Shown here: piece after piece, positions 7,805-16,130 of the stretch
Layout of the letters: every line of letters begins with the position of its first letter
Position numbering within the stretch: position 1 is the first letter of the stretch
Assembly: GCF_003313385.1 (NCBI RefSeq)
Contig: NZ_QMHN01000003.1
Coordinates: 537,096-601,095, forward strand
Length of the DNA: 64,000 nucleotides
From: Pedobacter chitinilyticus
Lineage (GTDB): Bacteria > Bacteroidota > Bacteroidia > Sphingobacteriales > Sphingobacteriaceae
Reading direction: 5' to 3'
Translations under genes and position numbers: made by a program
Notes under the pieces: model-generated
The model's database searches: none
What the model saw: the letters and a program-made list of their open reading frames with translations, nothing else
What the model was told of the DNA's origin: nothing

Positions 7805-8593
7805 ATGCAAAAACTAACCATCATAAAAATAGGCGGAAACGTTATTGACAACTCCGAAAACCTATACCGCTTTTTGGAAGATTTTACTTCTTTAGAAGGT
7901 CCTAAAATATTGATTCACGGAGGGGGTAAAATCGCTACTGAAACCAGTGCTTCTTTAGGAATTGAAGCAAAAATGGTAGATGGACGCAGGATTACAGATA
8001 TTGAAACGCTGCGTGTGGTGACCATGGTTTATGCAGGGCTGATTAACAAAAACATTGTTGCGCAACTGCAAGCAAAAGGAGCCAATGCCATTGGTTTAAC
8101 TGGCGCTGATGGCAATATCATTAAAGCTAAAAAGCGTCCTGTAAAGGAGATTGACTACGGCTTTGTAGGCGATTTGGATGAAAACTCTGTTTCGGTTACT
8201 TCTTTAGCACACTTATTACAAGCTGGTTTTGTGCCAGTGCTTTGCGCCATTACGCATGATGGCGAGACACAATTGCTGAATACCAATGCGGATACGATTG
8301 CTTCGGCAGTGGCGGTGGCAATGTCGGCCCAATATGAAACACATTTGGTATATTGCTTTGAGAAAAAAGGTGTATTAAAAGATGTGAATGATGATGCTAC
8401 GGTAGTAAGGGAAATCCGTTCTGTAGACTTTGAACCGCTAAAAGCTGATGGAACTGTAGCAGGAGGAATGATTCCTAAATTGCACAATGCTTTTGAGGCG
8501 ATTAATAAAGGAGTTACTTCGGTTTATATCGGCAAAGCCGATGAGTTGAATGAAATAGCGTTAGGTACGTTTGGCACGAAATTAAGCCCCTAA
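7805..8593 (+). CDS. argB: acetylglutamate (or succinylglutamate) kinase
   Basis: 262 residues, amino acid kinase fold. It phosphorylates the gamma-carboxyl of N-acyl-glutamate with ATP. Seen are the N-terminal IKIGGN (K8, G10, G11), the acyl-glutamate loop HGGGK (38-42) and the C-terminal GGMIPK segment. The N-terminal helix that makes arginine-sensitive kinases hexameric is absent, so arginine feedback on this enzyme is not expected; this is inference from length. The last codons and stop lie at the edge of a GC-rich repeat (CCCCTAAACCCCC), so the repeat may have set the current C-terminus (LSP). Confidence 0.93.
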   Translation: MQKLTIIKIGGNVIDNSENLYRFLEDFTSLEGPKILIHGGGKIATETSASLGIEAKMVDGRRITDIETLRVVTMVYAGLINKNIVAQLQAKGANAIGLTGADGNIIKAKKRPVKEIDYGFVGDLDENSVSVTSLAHLLQAGFVPVLCAITHDGETQLLNTNADTIASAVAVAMSAQYETHLVYCFEKKGVLKDVNDDATVVREIRSVDFEPLKADGTVAGGMIPKLHNAFEAINKGVTSVYIGKADELNEIALGTFGTKLSP

Positions 8594-8672
8594 ACCCCCT
8601 GGGGGGACTTTTTTTAAGCGCTTTGCAATTCCCCTCTTTTAGAGGGGTGCCCGAAGGGTGGGGTGTTTTTGA
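8586..8672. repeat. GC-rich intergenic repeat (CCCCTCTTTTAGAGGGG type)
   Basis: Starting inside the end of argB, CCCCTAAACCCCCTGGGGGG is followed by CCCCTCTTTTAGAGGGGTG and GGGTGGGGTG. The C/G runs are mutually complementary and can form nested hairpins. A related element is at 25556-25650 beside nagB. The composition is unlike the surrounding AT-rich DNA. Confidence 0.7.
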
Positions 8673-8893
8673 GTTTAATATACTTTTTGTCGTCATTGCG
8701 AGGTACGATGTTACGCTTGGAGTAGTATTGCAATGTGCTTGCGTTCTAAACCTGATAGCAGCGAACACGAAGTGCAACGGAGTAAAGCGGATAGCAGGGC
8801 TAAACATTAAAAAGAGCATCACTACTGCTTTTCAATTAAAATAAAACCATCGAAGCATCGGTGAAATCATAAAATCTGGGTAATCACAAAAAG
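8594..8893. other. repeat-filled spacer between argB and proC
   Basis: About 300 bases with no credible gene. It contains the GC-rich repeat, then a half copy of the GTCATTGCGAGG element (8691-8711) running into unrelated sequence. Short open frames here cross the repeats and have no start signal or domain. Confidence 0.6.
8691..8711 (+). repeat. half copy of GTCATTGCGAGG repeat
   Basis: CGTCATTGCGAGGTACGAT matches the left arm of the palindrome at 6621, after which similarity is lost. Confidence 0.65.
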
Positions 8894-9697
8894 ATGAAAA
8901 AAATAACCATTATCGGCAGCGGAAATATTGGACTTTCTTTAGCAAAAGGACTCGTAAATAAAGCTTATTGCAAGGCAGAGAACATTACTTTAACCCGCAG
9001 AAACATTAAGTTGATGACGGAAGAAGTAGCCGCTGGATTTAAAGTGAGCGATGATAACTTGGCCGCTATTGAAGGGGCTGATATTGTAGTGTTGGGAGTT
9101 TTGCCGCAACAGTTAAAGAAAGTTTTAGTGCAACTGGCTCCCGCGGTAAATCCAGAAAAGCAACTTTTCGTTTCAGTAGTTTCAGGAGTAACCTGTGCGG
9201 ATGTGCGTAAGGAGCTTGGCGAAAATGTACAGGTTATTAGGGCAATGCCAAATACGGCCATTTCTATTGGACAAAGCATGACCTGCATTGCTACAGATAG
9301 CGCAACTGATGAAAATTTAAACGAAGTAGTGACTTTGTTTGAAACCGTTGGTGCCGTAGTGACCATTCAGGAAGATTTAATGACCTCGGCAACGGCTTTG
9401 TGTGCCTGTGGGATTGCCTTCTTTTTGCGCAGCATTAGAGCTGCTTCGCAGGGCGGTGTAGAGATTGGTTTCCATGCGCACGATGCTTTGAAAATGGCAG
9501 TGCAAACGGCTAAAGGAGCAGCAGATTTATTGTTATTGAACGAAACCCATCCAGAAACTGAAATAGATAAAGTAACTTCGCCCAAAGGTTGTACTATTGC
9601 AGGCTTAAATGAAATGGAACATAATGGTTTCAGTTCATCGCTAATTAAAGGAATTAAACTTTCGGCTAAAAAAGCAGGCGGGTTATACAACGAATAA
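8894..9697 (+). CDS. proC: pyrroline-5-carboxylate reductase
   Basis: 267 residues. It reduces pyrroline-5-carboxylate to proline with NAD(P)H in the cytoplasm. The N-terminal dinucleotide motif is GSGNIGLSLA (8-17); RAMPNTAISIGQS and the C-terminal TSPKGCTIAGL segment, which carries the family signature, are also visible. Placement inside the arginine cluster links proline and arginine metabolism at the glutamate-semialdehyde branch. It is flanked by repeat-containing spacers on both sides, so polycistronic transcription is likely but not certain. Confidence 0.93.
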   Translation: MKKITIIGSGNIGLSLAKGLVNKAYCKAENITLTRRNIKLMTEEVAAGFKVSDDNLAAIEGADIVVLGVLPQQLKKVLVQLAPAVNPEKQLFVSVVSGVTCADVRKELGENVQVIRAMPNTAISIGQSMTCIATDSATDENLNEVVTLFETVGAVVTIQEDLMTSATALCACGIAFFLRSIRAASQGGVEIGFHAHDALKMAVQTAKGAADLLLLNETHPETEIDKVTSPKGCTIAGLNEMEHNGFSSSLIKGIKLSAKKAGGLYNE

Positions 9698-9704
9698 ATA
9701 ATCT

Positions 9705-9768
9705 GTCATGCTGAGCTTGTCGAAGCATCTGTAAGCGATGAAAAAGATTCCTCGTTCCTCGGAATGAC
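9705..9768. repeat. GTCATGCTGAGC palindromic repeat, copy 2
   Basis: GTCATGCTGAGCTTGTCGAAG at the left and CCTCGGAATGAC at the right, 64 bases long like copy 1 at 5400. It fills the proC to M20 deacylase spacer, ending 12 bases before the next start codon. Confidence 0.8.
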
Positions 9769-9780
9769 AATAAAGTTTTT

Positions 9781-10842
9781 ATGGTAGAAAAGTTAATTAA
9801 AGAAAGTACTGAATTATTGCGTGATTTAATCCGCATTCAGTCTTTTAGTAAGGAAGAAGATAGAACGGCAAATTTAATTGCACAGTTTTTAGGTGAGCAT
9901 GGCATTAAAACGCATCGTAAGCTGAACAATGTTTGGGCTTACAACAAGCATTTTGATGCGTCGAAACCTACGGTGTTGCTTAATTCGCATCATGATACCG
10001 TAAAACCGAATTCGGGCTATACCCGTGATCCTTACGATGCTGCTATTGAGGATGGCAAATTGTTTGGCTTGGGAAGTAATGATGCAGGTGGCTGTTTGGT
10101 ATCGCTGATTGCTACTTTCTTGTACTTTTACGAGCAGGAGGGTTTAAAATATAACTTCTGTTTAGCGGCAACTGCCGAAGAAGAAATTTCAGGAAATGAT
10201 GGATTGGAATTAGTGATTCCAGATTTGGGCGAACTTGAATTTGCCATTGTGGGTGAACCTACTGAGATGCACCTAGCTATCGCTGAAAAAGGCTTGCTAG
10301 TGATTGATTGCACGGCCCACGGTAAAGCAGGACATGCGGCACGTGAAGAAGGTGAAAATGCGATTTACAAAGCGCTTCCAGATATCGAATGGTTCCGTAA
10401 TTACCAATTTCCTAAAGTGTCCGAAGTTTTTGGCCCAGTAAAAATGACGGTAACTATTATCAATGCAGGCTCACAACACAATGTAGTGCCCGCTAATTGC
10501 ACTTTTACGGTTGATGTGAGGGTAACCGATGCCTATACCAATGAAGAGGTGGTAGAAATCATTAAACAACACGTGAGCTGCGAAGTGAAACCTCGTTCGG
10601 TAAGGTTAAAGCCGTCTTCTATTGATAAAAATCATCCTATTGTTAAATCAGGAATTGCATTGGGCAAAACCACTTATGGTTCACCTACCACTTCTGACCA
10701 AGCATTGTTATCTATTCCATCTTTAAAATGTGGACCAGGGTTCTCTGGCCGTTCTCACATGGCCGATGAATTTTTGTACGTAGATGAAATTAGACAGGGC
10801 ATTGAAGGCTATATTGCCATGCTGAAGCCTGTAGTATCTTAA
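9781..10842 (+). CDS. argE: M20 family deacylase, probable N-acyl-ornithine/citrulline deacylase
   Basis: 353 residues, di-zinc M20 peptidase family. Metal and catalytic residues are visible: H70-x-D72 in NSHHDTV, the bridging D101 in GSNDAGG, and the E133/E134 pair in TAEEE. A dimerisation domain follows (about 170-280) and a late zinc histidine occurs in GRSHMADEF. In a pathway using an acyl-ornithine transcarbamylase this enzyme should remove the acyl group from N-acyl-citrulline before ArgG. DapE (succinyl-diaminopimelate) and carboxypeptidase G are homologues, but context argues for ArgE function. It ends the main co-directional block. Confidence 0.88.
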   Translation: MVEKLIKESTELLRDLIRIQSFSKEEDRTANLIAQFLGEHGIKTHRKLNNVWAYNKHFDASKPTVLLNSHHDTVKPNSGYTRDPYDAAIEDGKLFGLGSNDAGGCLVSLIATFLYFYEQEGLKYNFCLAATAEEEISGNDGLELVIPDLGELEFAIVGEPTEMHLAIAEKGLLVIDCTAHGKAGHAAREEGENAIYKALPDIEWFRNYQFPKVSEVFGPVKMTVTIINAGSQHNVVPANCTFTVDVRVTDAYTNEEVVEIIKQHVSCEVKPRSVRLKPSSIDKNHPIVKSGIALGKTTYGSPTTSDQALLSIPSLKCGPGFSGRSHMADEFLYVDEIRQGIEGYIAMLKPVVS

Positions 10843-10843
10843 A

Positions 10844-10890
10844 AATTTAGGAAACAAAGTTTTGAATTCAACGATTTTGTTTCCTAAATT
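10844..10890. terminator. long stem-loop after the arginine block
   Basis: Perfect 15-bp stem: AATTTAGGAAACAAA (10844-10858) pairs with 10876-10890 across a 17-base loop, directly after the argE-like stop. No T-run follows on the plus strand, so it may stabilise the 3' end or terminate weakly. Confidence 0.6.
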
Positions 10891-11001
10891 CGAGTATTAA
10901 AATCTCTTTATAAATATTGCCTAAAAGCAGTTCTTGCTTATTTGTCGGACATATAGATTTTCCGAAGGTTATTTTTATTACCCAAATTTTATAAAGAGAT
11001 C

Positions 11002-11640
11002 ATGACTAATCATCATCATATTGCCGTGATTGGCGGCACAGGAAAATCAGGAAAATACTTAGTGAAAAAGTTGTTGGAAAAAGGCTTCCGTATTAAAATG
11101 CTATTGCGAAATCCTGACCAATTGGAACTTCATCATCCCGCTATTGAAAAGGTAAAGGGAGACGCCCGAAACACAGCCGATATAGTGCATTTACTGAAGG
11201 ATTGTACGGCGGTATTGAGCACCTTGGGACAACCAAAAGGCGAACCGCCTATTTTTAGCACGGCTACCATTAACGTATTAAATGCAATGCAAAAGCTAAA
11301 TGTAAAACGTTACATCGTGATTACTGGTTTGAGCGTCGATACGCCTAATGATCATAAAAGCGAGCAGGTGCAACAAGCTACGGATTGGATGCGGTCCAAT
11401 TATGGTCCAACTACTACCGATAAGCAAGTTGAATATGAGCTGTTAGCCCAAAGTGAGATAGATTGGACTTTAGTAAGGTTGCCACTCATTGAGCAGACGG
11501 ATGTAGCTAATGGAATTAAAGTGAATCTTGAAGACTGTCCAGGGGATTATATTAGCGCGACAGATTTAGCCAATTTTATCATTGAGCAATTAGACAGTGC
11601 CGAATATATTGGAAAGGCGCCATTTATTGCTAGCATTTAA
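11002..11640 (+). CDS. NAD(P)-binding SDR/NmrA-like protein
   Basis: 212 residues, atypical short-chain dehydrogenase of the NAD(P)H-binding (SDR_a5/NmrA) type. The dinucleotide motif GGTGKSGKYLV is at residues 11-21, followed by a basic residue after the second strand (LLRNPDQ), typical for NADP binding. There is no canonical YxxxK at the expected place, so it may be a redox sensor or atypical reductase. It is separated from the argE-like gene by a stem-loop and 160 bases, hence probably its own unit, and is convergent with the S9 peptidase. Substrate unknown. Confidence 0.8.
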   Translation: MTNHHHIAVIGGTGKSGKYLVKKLLEKGFRIKMLLRNPDQLELHHPAIEKVKGDARNTADIVHLLKDCTAVLSTLGQPKGEPPIFSTATINVLNAMQKLNVKRYIVITGLSVDTPNDHKSEQVQQATDWMRSNYGPTTTDKQVEYELLAQSEIDWTLVRLPLIEQTDVANGIKVNLEDCPGDYISATDLANFIIEQLDSAEYIGKAPFIASI

Positions 11641-11645
11641 AAGCA

Positions 11646-11672
11646 AAAAGGCGGTGAAACTCACCGCCTTTT
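11646..11672. terminator. bidirectional terminator
   Basis: Stem AAAAGGCGGTGA / TCACCGCCTTTT with a three-base loop, 12 bp, between the convergent SDR and S9 peptidase genes. A-run and T-run on both sides allow intrinsic termination in both directions. Confidence 0.92.
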
Positions 11673-11675
11673 CTT

Positions 11676-14543
11676 TTAGTTGCCTGCTTCGTCAAAAGCT
11701 CTAGCTTCCAAATGTTTTTCCATATCCAATCGGTTAACCCCTTTGCTCCACCATTCAGGAGCAGGTTTTCCTTTCAACATGTAGTCAAAATATTCCATCA
11801 TACGTACCGCATAATCTTTACGATTTGGCAATTTGGCAATACCGTGGTTTTCGCCTTTGTAGGTAATCATTACTACTGGCTTGTTCAATCTTCTTAAACC
11901 ATTATAGTACTCAATCCCTTGGGTAAAATCAACAGCACCATCTTTATCATTGTGCAATAACAACAATGGCGTTTTCACGTTTTTAATGTGATAAATTGGT
12001 GAGTTGCGAGCAAAAGCATCCCAGTTGTCCCAATAACCTGGTGTTAAACGACCTTGGCTAGCTTCAAAAATTGCTTGGTTGGTACCACCGCTGTTCCAAT
12101 AAATTAAACTGTACATACTGATCATGTTGGTCAGTGGAGCACCTGCAGCAGCCGCTTTAAAGATGTTGGTTTGGGTAATCAAGAAAGAAGTTTGGTAACC
12201 ACCCCAAGAGTGACCATGGATCGCTACGTTTTTCTCATCTACCACACCAGTGGCAATTGCTGCTTTTACAGCTGGCACTACACATGCTACTGCCGACATT
12301 CCTGGGTCGTTTAGTTTGTATTTGATATCTGGCATCAACACGGCATAACCGTTGCTAAGATACATCCCTGCATTAAAACCACCACCAGGGAAACCTGGCA
12401 TGCTGTAGTTGTTTAAGCCATCAGTTAAACGCTCATAAATGTAGGTAATGGTTGGATACGATTTTCCCGCTTGGTAGTTGGCAGGCAAGTAAAGGGCTGC
12501 CTGTAAAGTATCGCCATGCGCACTCACATACTTAATCAATTTCACGCCCGAGGTCCAAGCATACTTAGCTTGATCTGGTGTGTTGGTGTTTACCTGTTTT
12601 GGTGCCGCTAAATCGCTGCTAGCGCTAGCATAATATACAGGAGATTGCGCATAATTACTTTTGGTAAAAGCAAAAACTTTAGCGTTTTCAGCTTTGGTTA
12701 AAACGCCATAACTATTGGCATCGGTAAATAATACATTGATTTTTGATTTGCCTGCTGGAAGGATTCCAATACCCATGTCTTTTGTTTCGTTATTGAAGAC
12801 GGTAAAGTATTGGTCTTTGCTTAGGTCGGTACCTTTTTCGTTAGCATAAATGCGATATCTGCCAGCCACCGCTGTTTTTTTGTTTTTCCAGTTGTCAGAT
12901 AGAGCCGTTACTGATTTACCGTCTGCAGAAATCTTCCATAAATCATAGTTGTCCATGATCAGCGCATACTTCGAATCCGACGACCAACCATAATTGGTAG
13001 TGGCAGGTTTGGTTACGTTATGGTCATCTAACTGATCCACAAAAGAAGCCTTGATGTTTCCAGTAAGGTTAGCTTTTTGACCAGTTTCAAAATTCACACT
13101 GTAAAATACGCCATCCACATAATAGCTGGCCATTTTACCATCGGGAGCTACCAATAAACGACCGCCGTTATTGCCGTACATTTTTTCGAACAATACCTTT
13201 TTGGTGCCTGTTTTAAGGTCAATTAAGTAAATGTCAGAATAACTTTGACCATCCAAATTACCCATCAGTTCGTACTTGGTATTGTCGTAACCAATGGCAT
13301 ATAATTGCTTTGGAGCAACACTTACAGAGCGCATGTTGCTATCGGCAAGTTGTGTGAATTTTTTATCCGCAATGCGATAAGAACTGACGTAGCTGAAGTT
13401 TTTATCTCTCATTTCTTGGGTTTGCTGTGCAGATTGAAGGCGTCTATCTTGCCAGTTCCAAATGATCATATCTGGTTTCTCGATATCATCTTTTTTCACT
13501 TCTGGTGCAGGAGCAGCTTTAGCCTTTGCAGCACTATCCACTTTAACCTCTGGTTTCCCTTTGGCTTTAGCACTATCTGCTTTTTTATCTTCTTTTTTGA
13601 TCAAGGTATTGATGCCAAAAAACAAAGTGCTTTGATCATCTGACCAGTATGGAGTAGCATTGGCGTTGATGCCCATTTCTTTGGTGAAATTGCTGTCGTC
13701 AATACCATTGTAAATTACTTTCGCGGTTAAATCGCCATTGATTTTGTTGATGCCGATTACGCTTAACACTTCATCTTTGTATTTGTCGTTTTTGTTAGCT
13801 TTTAGTAAAGCAAAGGCGGTTCCATCCTCGTTCCACGTAATGCTTTTATAAACTGCTTTGTCATTATCTAAAGCCGTAATGGTGCCAGTTTTCATGTCTC
13901 TTAAGAAAAGACCGTTACCGTTTTGTCCATTGGCATCAACTGTGTAGGCCAATTTATCACCTGCTTTGTTAAAAGCATATTCACCAACATTACCTAGATT
14001 AAAGCTTTTTTTACTAGCCAAATGATATAAAAGTACATCAGTTCCTTTGGCCGCATCTTTGTCTTTTGGAGCAGTTTCCAGTGGAGCAAATTGTATGGCG
14101 ATCCAATCAGCAGCATCTCCAGAAAAACCAAAGGTTCTTACTTTTTCAAAAGTAGTTTGTTTGTTGTCTGCCAATGAAACCAATAACAATTTGTCGTACA
14201 AAGGTTTCATTGTTTTTCTAGCGGCTTTGGCTTCTGCATCTTTTGCAGATACTTTAAAAGCAGCATACTTTGAATTTTTGGAGAATAAAGTAAAGGTAGG
14301 CGTAGCACCAATAGGGTAGCTGTAGCTTAAGGTGTCAAAGGTTTTTTTGATCACCATTTTAAGGTCGCCTTCTGTTGGTCCTGTTGCCCAAGCACTCCAT
14401 TGGCCATCGCCAGAAAGTGCATTTCCTCGGTTATAGTTCCATTTAGAGACATCCTTCCAAGTAAGCGCAGGCTTTACCTGAGCCTGTGTAGAGGTTACAA
14501 ACATCCCACCGAGAAGTAATAGAGATAAGGTTATTTTCTTCAT
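11676..14543 (-). CDS. exported S9 family peptidase (prolyl oligopeptidase/DPP-like)
   Basis: 955 residues with an N-terminal signal peptide ending near TQAQ (residue 21). The first two thirds form a beta-propeller-like region with an inserted low-complexity Ala/Lys stretch around residues 320-350. The C-terminal alpha/beta hydrolase domain has the nucleophile S779 in GHSWGGYQ, the probable acid D868 in HNDKDGAV, and H900 in GENHGIA. It should cleave oligopeptides in the periplasm. It lies on the opposite strand between the arginine block and argH and is flanked by a bidirectional terminator, so it is an independent gene interrupting the arginine cluster. Confidence 0.9.
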   Translation of the reverse strand: MKKITLSLLLLGGMFVTSTQAQVKPALTWKDVSKWNYNRGNALSGDGQWSAWATGPTEGDLKMVIKKTFDTLSYSYPIGATPTFTLFSKNSKYAAFKVSAKDAEAKAARKTMKPLYDKLLLVSLADNKQTTFEKVRTFGFSGDAADWIAIQFAPLETAPKDKDAAKGTDVLLYHLASKKSFNLGNVGEYAFNKAGDKLAYTVDANGQNGNGLFLRDMKTGTITALDNDKAVYKSITWNEDGTAFALLKANKNDKYKDEVLSVIGINKINGDLTAKVIYNGIDDSNFTKEMGINANATPYWSDDQSTLFFGINTLIKKEDKKADSAKAKGKPEVKVDSAAKAKAAPAPEVKKDDIEKPDMIIWNWQDRRLQSAQQTQEMRDKNFSYVSSYRIADKKFTQLADSNMRSVSVAPKQLYAIGYDNTKYELMGNLDGQSYSDIYLIDLKTGTKKVLFEKMYGNNGGRLLVAPDGKMASYYVDGVFYSVNFETGQKANLTGNIKASFVDQLDDHNVTKPATTNYGWSSDSKYALIMDNYDLWKISADGKSVTALSDNWKNKKTAVAGRYRIYANEKGTDLSKDQYFTVFNNETKDMGIGILPAGKSKINVLFTDANSYGVLTKAENAKVFAFTKSNYAQSPVYYASASSDLAAPKQVNTNTPDQAKYAWTSGVKLIKYVSAHGDTLQAALYLPANYQAGKSYPTITYIYERLTDGLNNYSMPGFPGGGFNAGMYLSNGYAVLMPDIKYKLNDPGMSAVACVVPAVKAAIATGVVDEKNVAIHGHSWGGYQTSFLITQTNIFKAAAAGAPLTNMISMYSLIYWNSGGTNQAIFEASQGRLTPGYWDNWDAFARNSPIYHIKNVKTPLLLLHNDKDGAVDFTQGIEYYNGLRRLNKPVVMITYKGENHGIAKLPNRKDYAVRMMEYFDYMLKGKPAPEWWSKGVNRLDMEKHLEARAFDEAGN

Positions 14544-14560
14544 AATTTATGGTCTTTGTA

Positions 14561-14568
14561 CAAATGTA
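14561..14568 (-). promoter_or_regulatory. -7 promoter element of the S9 peptidase gene
   Basis: On the minus strand this reads TACATTTG, a full match to TAnnTTTG, about 18 bases before the start codon. This implies a very short 5' leader. Confidence 0.5.
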
Positions 14569-14671
14569 TATGATTTACTTCACAAAGTTGTATGTTTTGG
14601 ACTTATTAATGCATCAATGTTGCAATTTTAGAGTTCGTCGCTTTGCTTTACCATCTTGCGTGTAATTATTG

Positions 14672-14679
14672 TATTTTTG
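14672..14679 (+). promoter_or_regulatory. -7 promoter element upstream of argH
   Basis: TATTTTTG matches TAnnTTTG and is followed by CAGC. It shows that argH probably has its own promoter, consistent with its separation from the rest of the cluster. No well-spaced -33 element is obvious. Confidence 0.5.
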
Positions 14680-14716
14680 CAGCAGAATAATAGAAACGAA
14701 CTAAATAAGTCGCTTT

Positions 14717-14773
14717 GTCATGCTGAGCATAGCGAAGAATCTGAAAATAGATTCCTCCTAACATCGGAATGAC
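14717..14773. repeat. GTCATGCTGAGC palindromic repeat, copy 3
   Basis: GTCATGCTGAGCATAGCGAAG on the left and TCGGAATGAC on the right. It lies between the argH promoter and the argH start, so it is transcribed in the leader. It contains an in-frame ATG (14769) that would give a spurious longer ArgH. Confidence 0.8.
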
Positions 14774-14798
14774 AACAGAACACAACAAAATACACGTA

Positions 14799-16130
14799 AT
14801 GAAGATCTGGCAGAAAAATGTAGATGTAAACCAATTTGTAGAAAACTTCACGGTAGGAAAGGATCGAGAATTGGATTTGCAGATGGCAAAATTTGATGTA
14901 TTGGGCTCGTTGGCTCATACGCAAATGTTGGAAACCATTAACCTGCTTACTGCTGAGGAACTTAAAGAAGTGCAACTGGCGCTTAAAGAGATTTACAAGG
15001 AAATTGAAGCAGGAAGTTTTACGATAGAAGATAGTGTAGAAGATGTGCACTCGCAGGTAGAATGGCTATTGACTCAACGCATTGGTGAAGCTGGAAAGAA
15101 AATCCACAGCGGACGTTCACGTAATGACCAAGTTTTGGTAGACCTGAAACTTTATTTCAGAAGCTGCATTGAAGAAATGGTTGGAAACACGCAAGAATTG
15201 TTTAACCAGTTAATTTCCCTAAGCAATCAACATAAAGATAAATTGTTGCCAGGCTACACTCACTTGCAAATTGCGATGCCGTCATCTTTTGGTTTGTGGT
15301 TTGGGGCTTATGCAGAAAGCTTGGCCGATGACATGGAACTGATGTTGGCGGCATGGAAAATCACCAACAAAAATCCATTAGGTTCTGCTGCGGGCTATGG
15401 TTCTTCGTTCCCCTTAAATAGAACGTTGACTACTGAATTGTTAGGTTTCGAAAGTTTGAACCATAACGTGGTATATGCGCAAATGGGTCGCGGTAAAACA
15501 GAACGTATTTTGGCACAGGCCATGTCGTCGGTAGCGGCAACTTTGGCTAAAATGGCCATGGATGTCTGCCTTTTCATCAACCAAAATTTCGGTTTCATCA
15601 GTTTTCCTTCGGAGCTAACTACGGGCAGTAGCATTATGCCGCACAAAAAAAATCCTGATGTTTTTGAGTTGGTAAGATCTCGTTGCAATAAAATCCAAGC
15701 TTTGCCAAACGAAATTGCCATGATGACCACCAATTTGCCATCAGGCTATCACAGAGATTTGCAGTTGCTTAAAGAGAACCTTTTTCCAGCATTTATTTCC
15801 TTAAATGAATGTTTGGAAATCACCACGTTTATGCTGCAACATATCTCTATTAAAGATGATATTCTGAAGGATAAAAAATACGATTACCTTTTCAGTGTTG
15901 AGGTGGTAAATGATTTGGCTTTGCAAGGCGTGCCTTTTAGAGAAGCTTACAAAATTGTGGGTGAACAGATTGATAATGGGACCTTTAAACCTCAATATGA
16001 ATTGAAACATACTCACGAAGGAAGCATTGGCAACTTAATGAATGCGGAAATTGCCGAAGCGATGAATCAAACTTTAAAAGGTTTCGGTTTCGAAAAAGTG
16101 AATAAAGCCATTGCTAATTTAATTGCCTAA
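14799..16130 (+). CDS. argH: argininosuccinate lyase
   Basis: 443 residues from ATG 14799. It splits argininosuccinate into arginine and fumarate, the last step of arginine synthesis. The fumarase/aspartase superfamily signature GSSIMPHKKNPD is present, as are HSGRSRNDQ and TAEEL segments typical of ArgH. ATG 14799 is preferred over ATG 14769 because the latter falls inside a mobile palindrome and family members begin MKIWQK-like. Its stop overlaps the start of the next gene (TAATG), so the two are translationally coupled. Confidence 0.95.
   Translation: MKIWQKNVDVNQFVENFTVGKDRELDLQMAKFDVLGSLAHTQMLETINLLTAEELKEVQLALKEIYKEIEAGSFTIEDSVEDVHSQVEWLLTQRIGEAGKKIHSGRSRNDQVLVDLKLYFRSCIEEMVGNTQELFNQLISLSNQHKDKLLPGYTHLQIAMPSSFGLWFGAYAESLADDMELMLAAWKITNKNPLGSAAGYGSSFPLNRTLTTELLGFESLNHNVVYAQMGRGKTERILAQAMSSVAATLAKMAMDVCLFINQNFGFISFPSELTTGSSIMPHKKNPDVFELVRSRCNKIQALPNEIAMMTTNLPSGYHRDLQLLKENLFPAFISLNECLEITTFMLQHISIKDDILKDKKYDYLFSVEVVNDLALQGVPFREAYKIVGEQIDNGTFKPQYELKHTHEGSIGNLMNAEIAEAMNQTLKGFGFEKVNKAIANLIA

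Noticed and set aside
8623-8844. Open frame of 73 codons between argB and proC
   Set aside because: It crosses the GC-rich repeat and a half palindrome, has no start signal or domain, and its composition follows the repeats.
13305-13643. Antisense open frame inside the S9 peptidase gene
   Set aside because: Complement of a well-supported coding region with no start signal; treated as a shadow, like many others in long genes.
3848-14773. CRISPR array suggested by the repeated GTCAT words
   Set aside because: Copies are far apart, palindromic, of two families, and not separated by uniform spacers. No cas genes are present.
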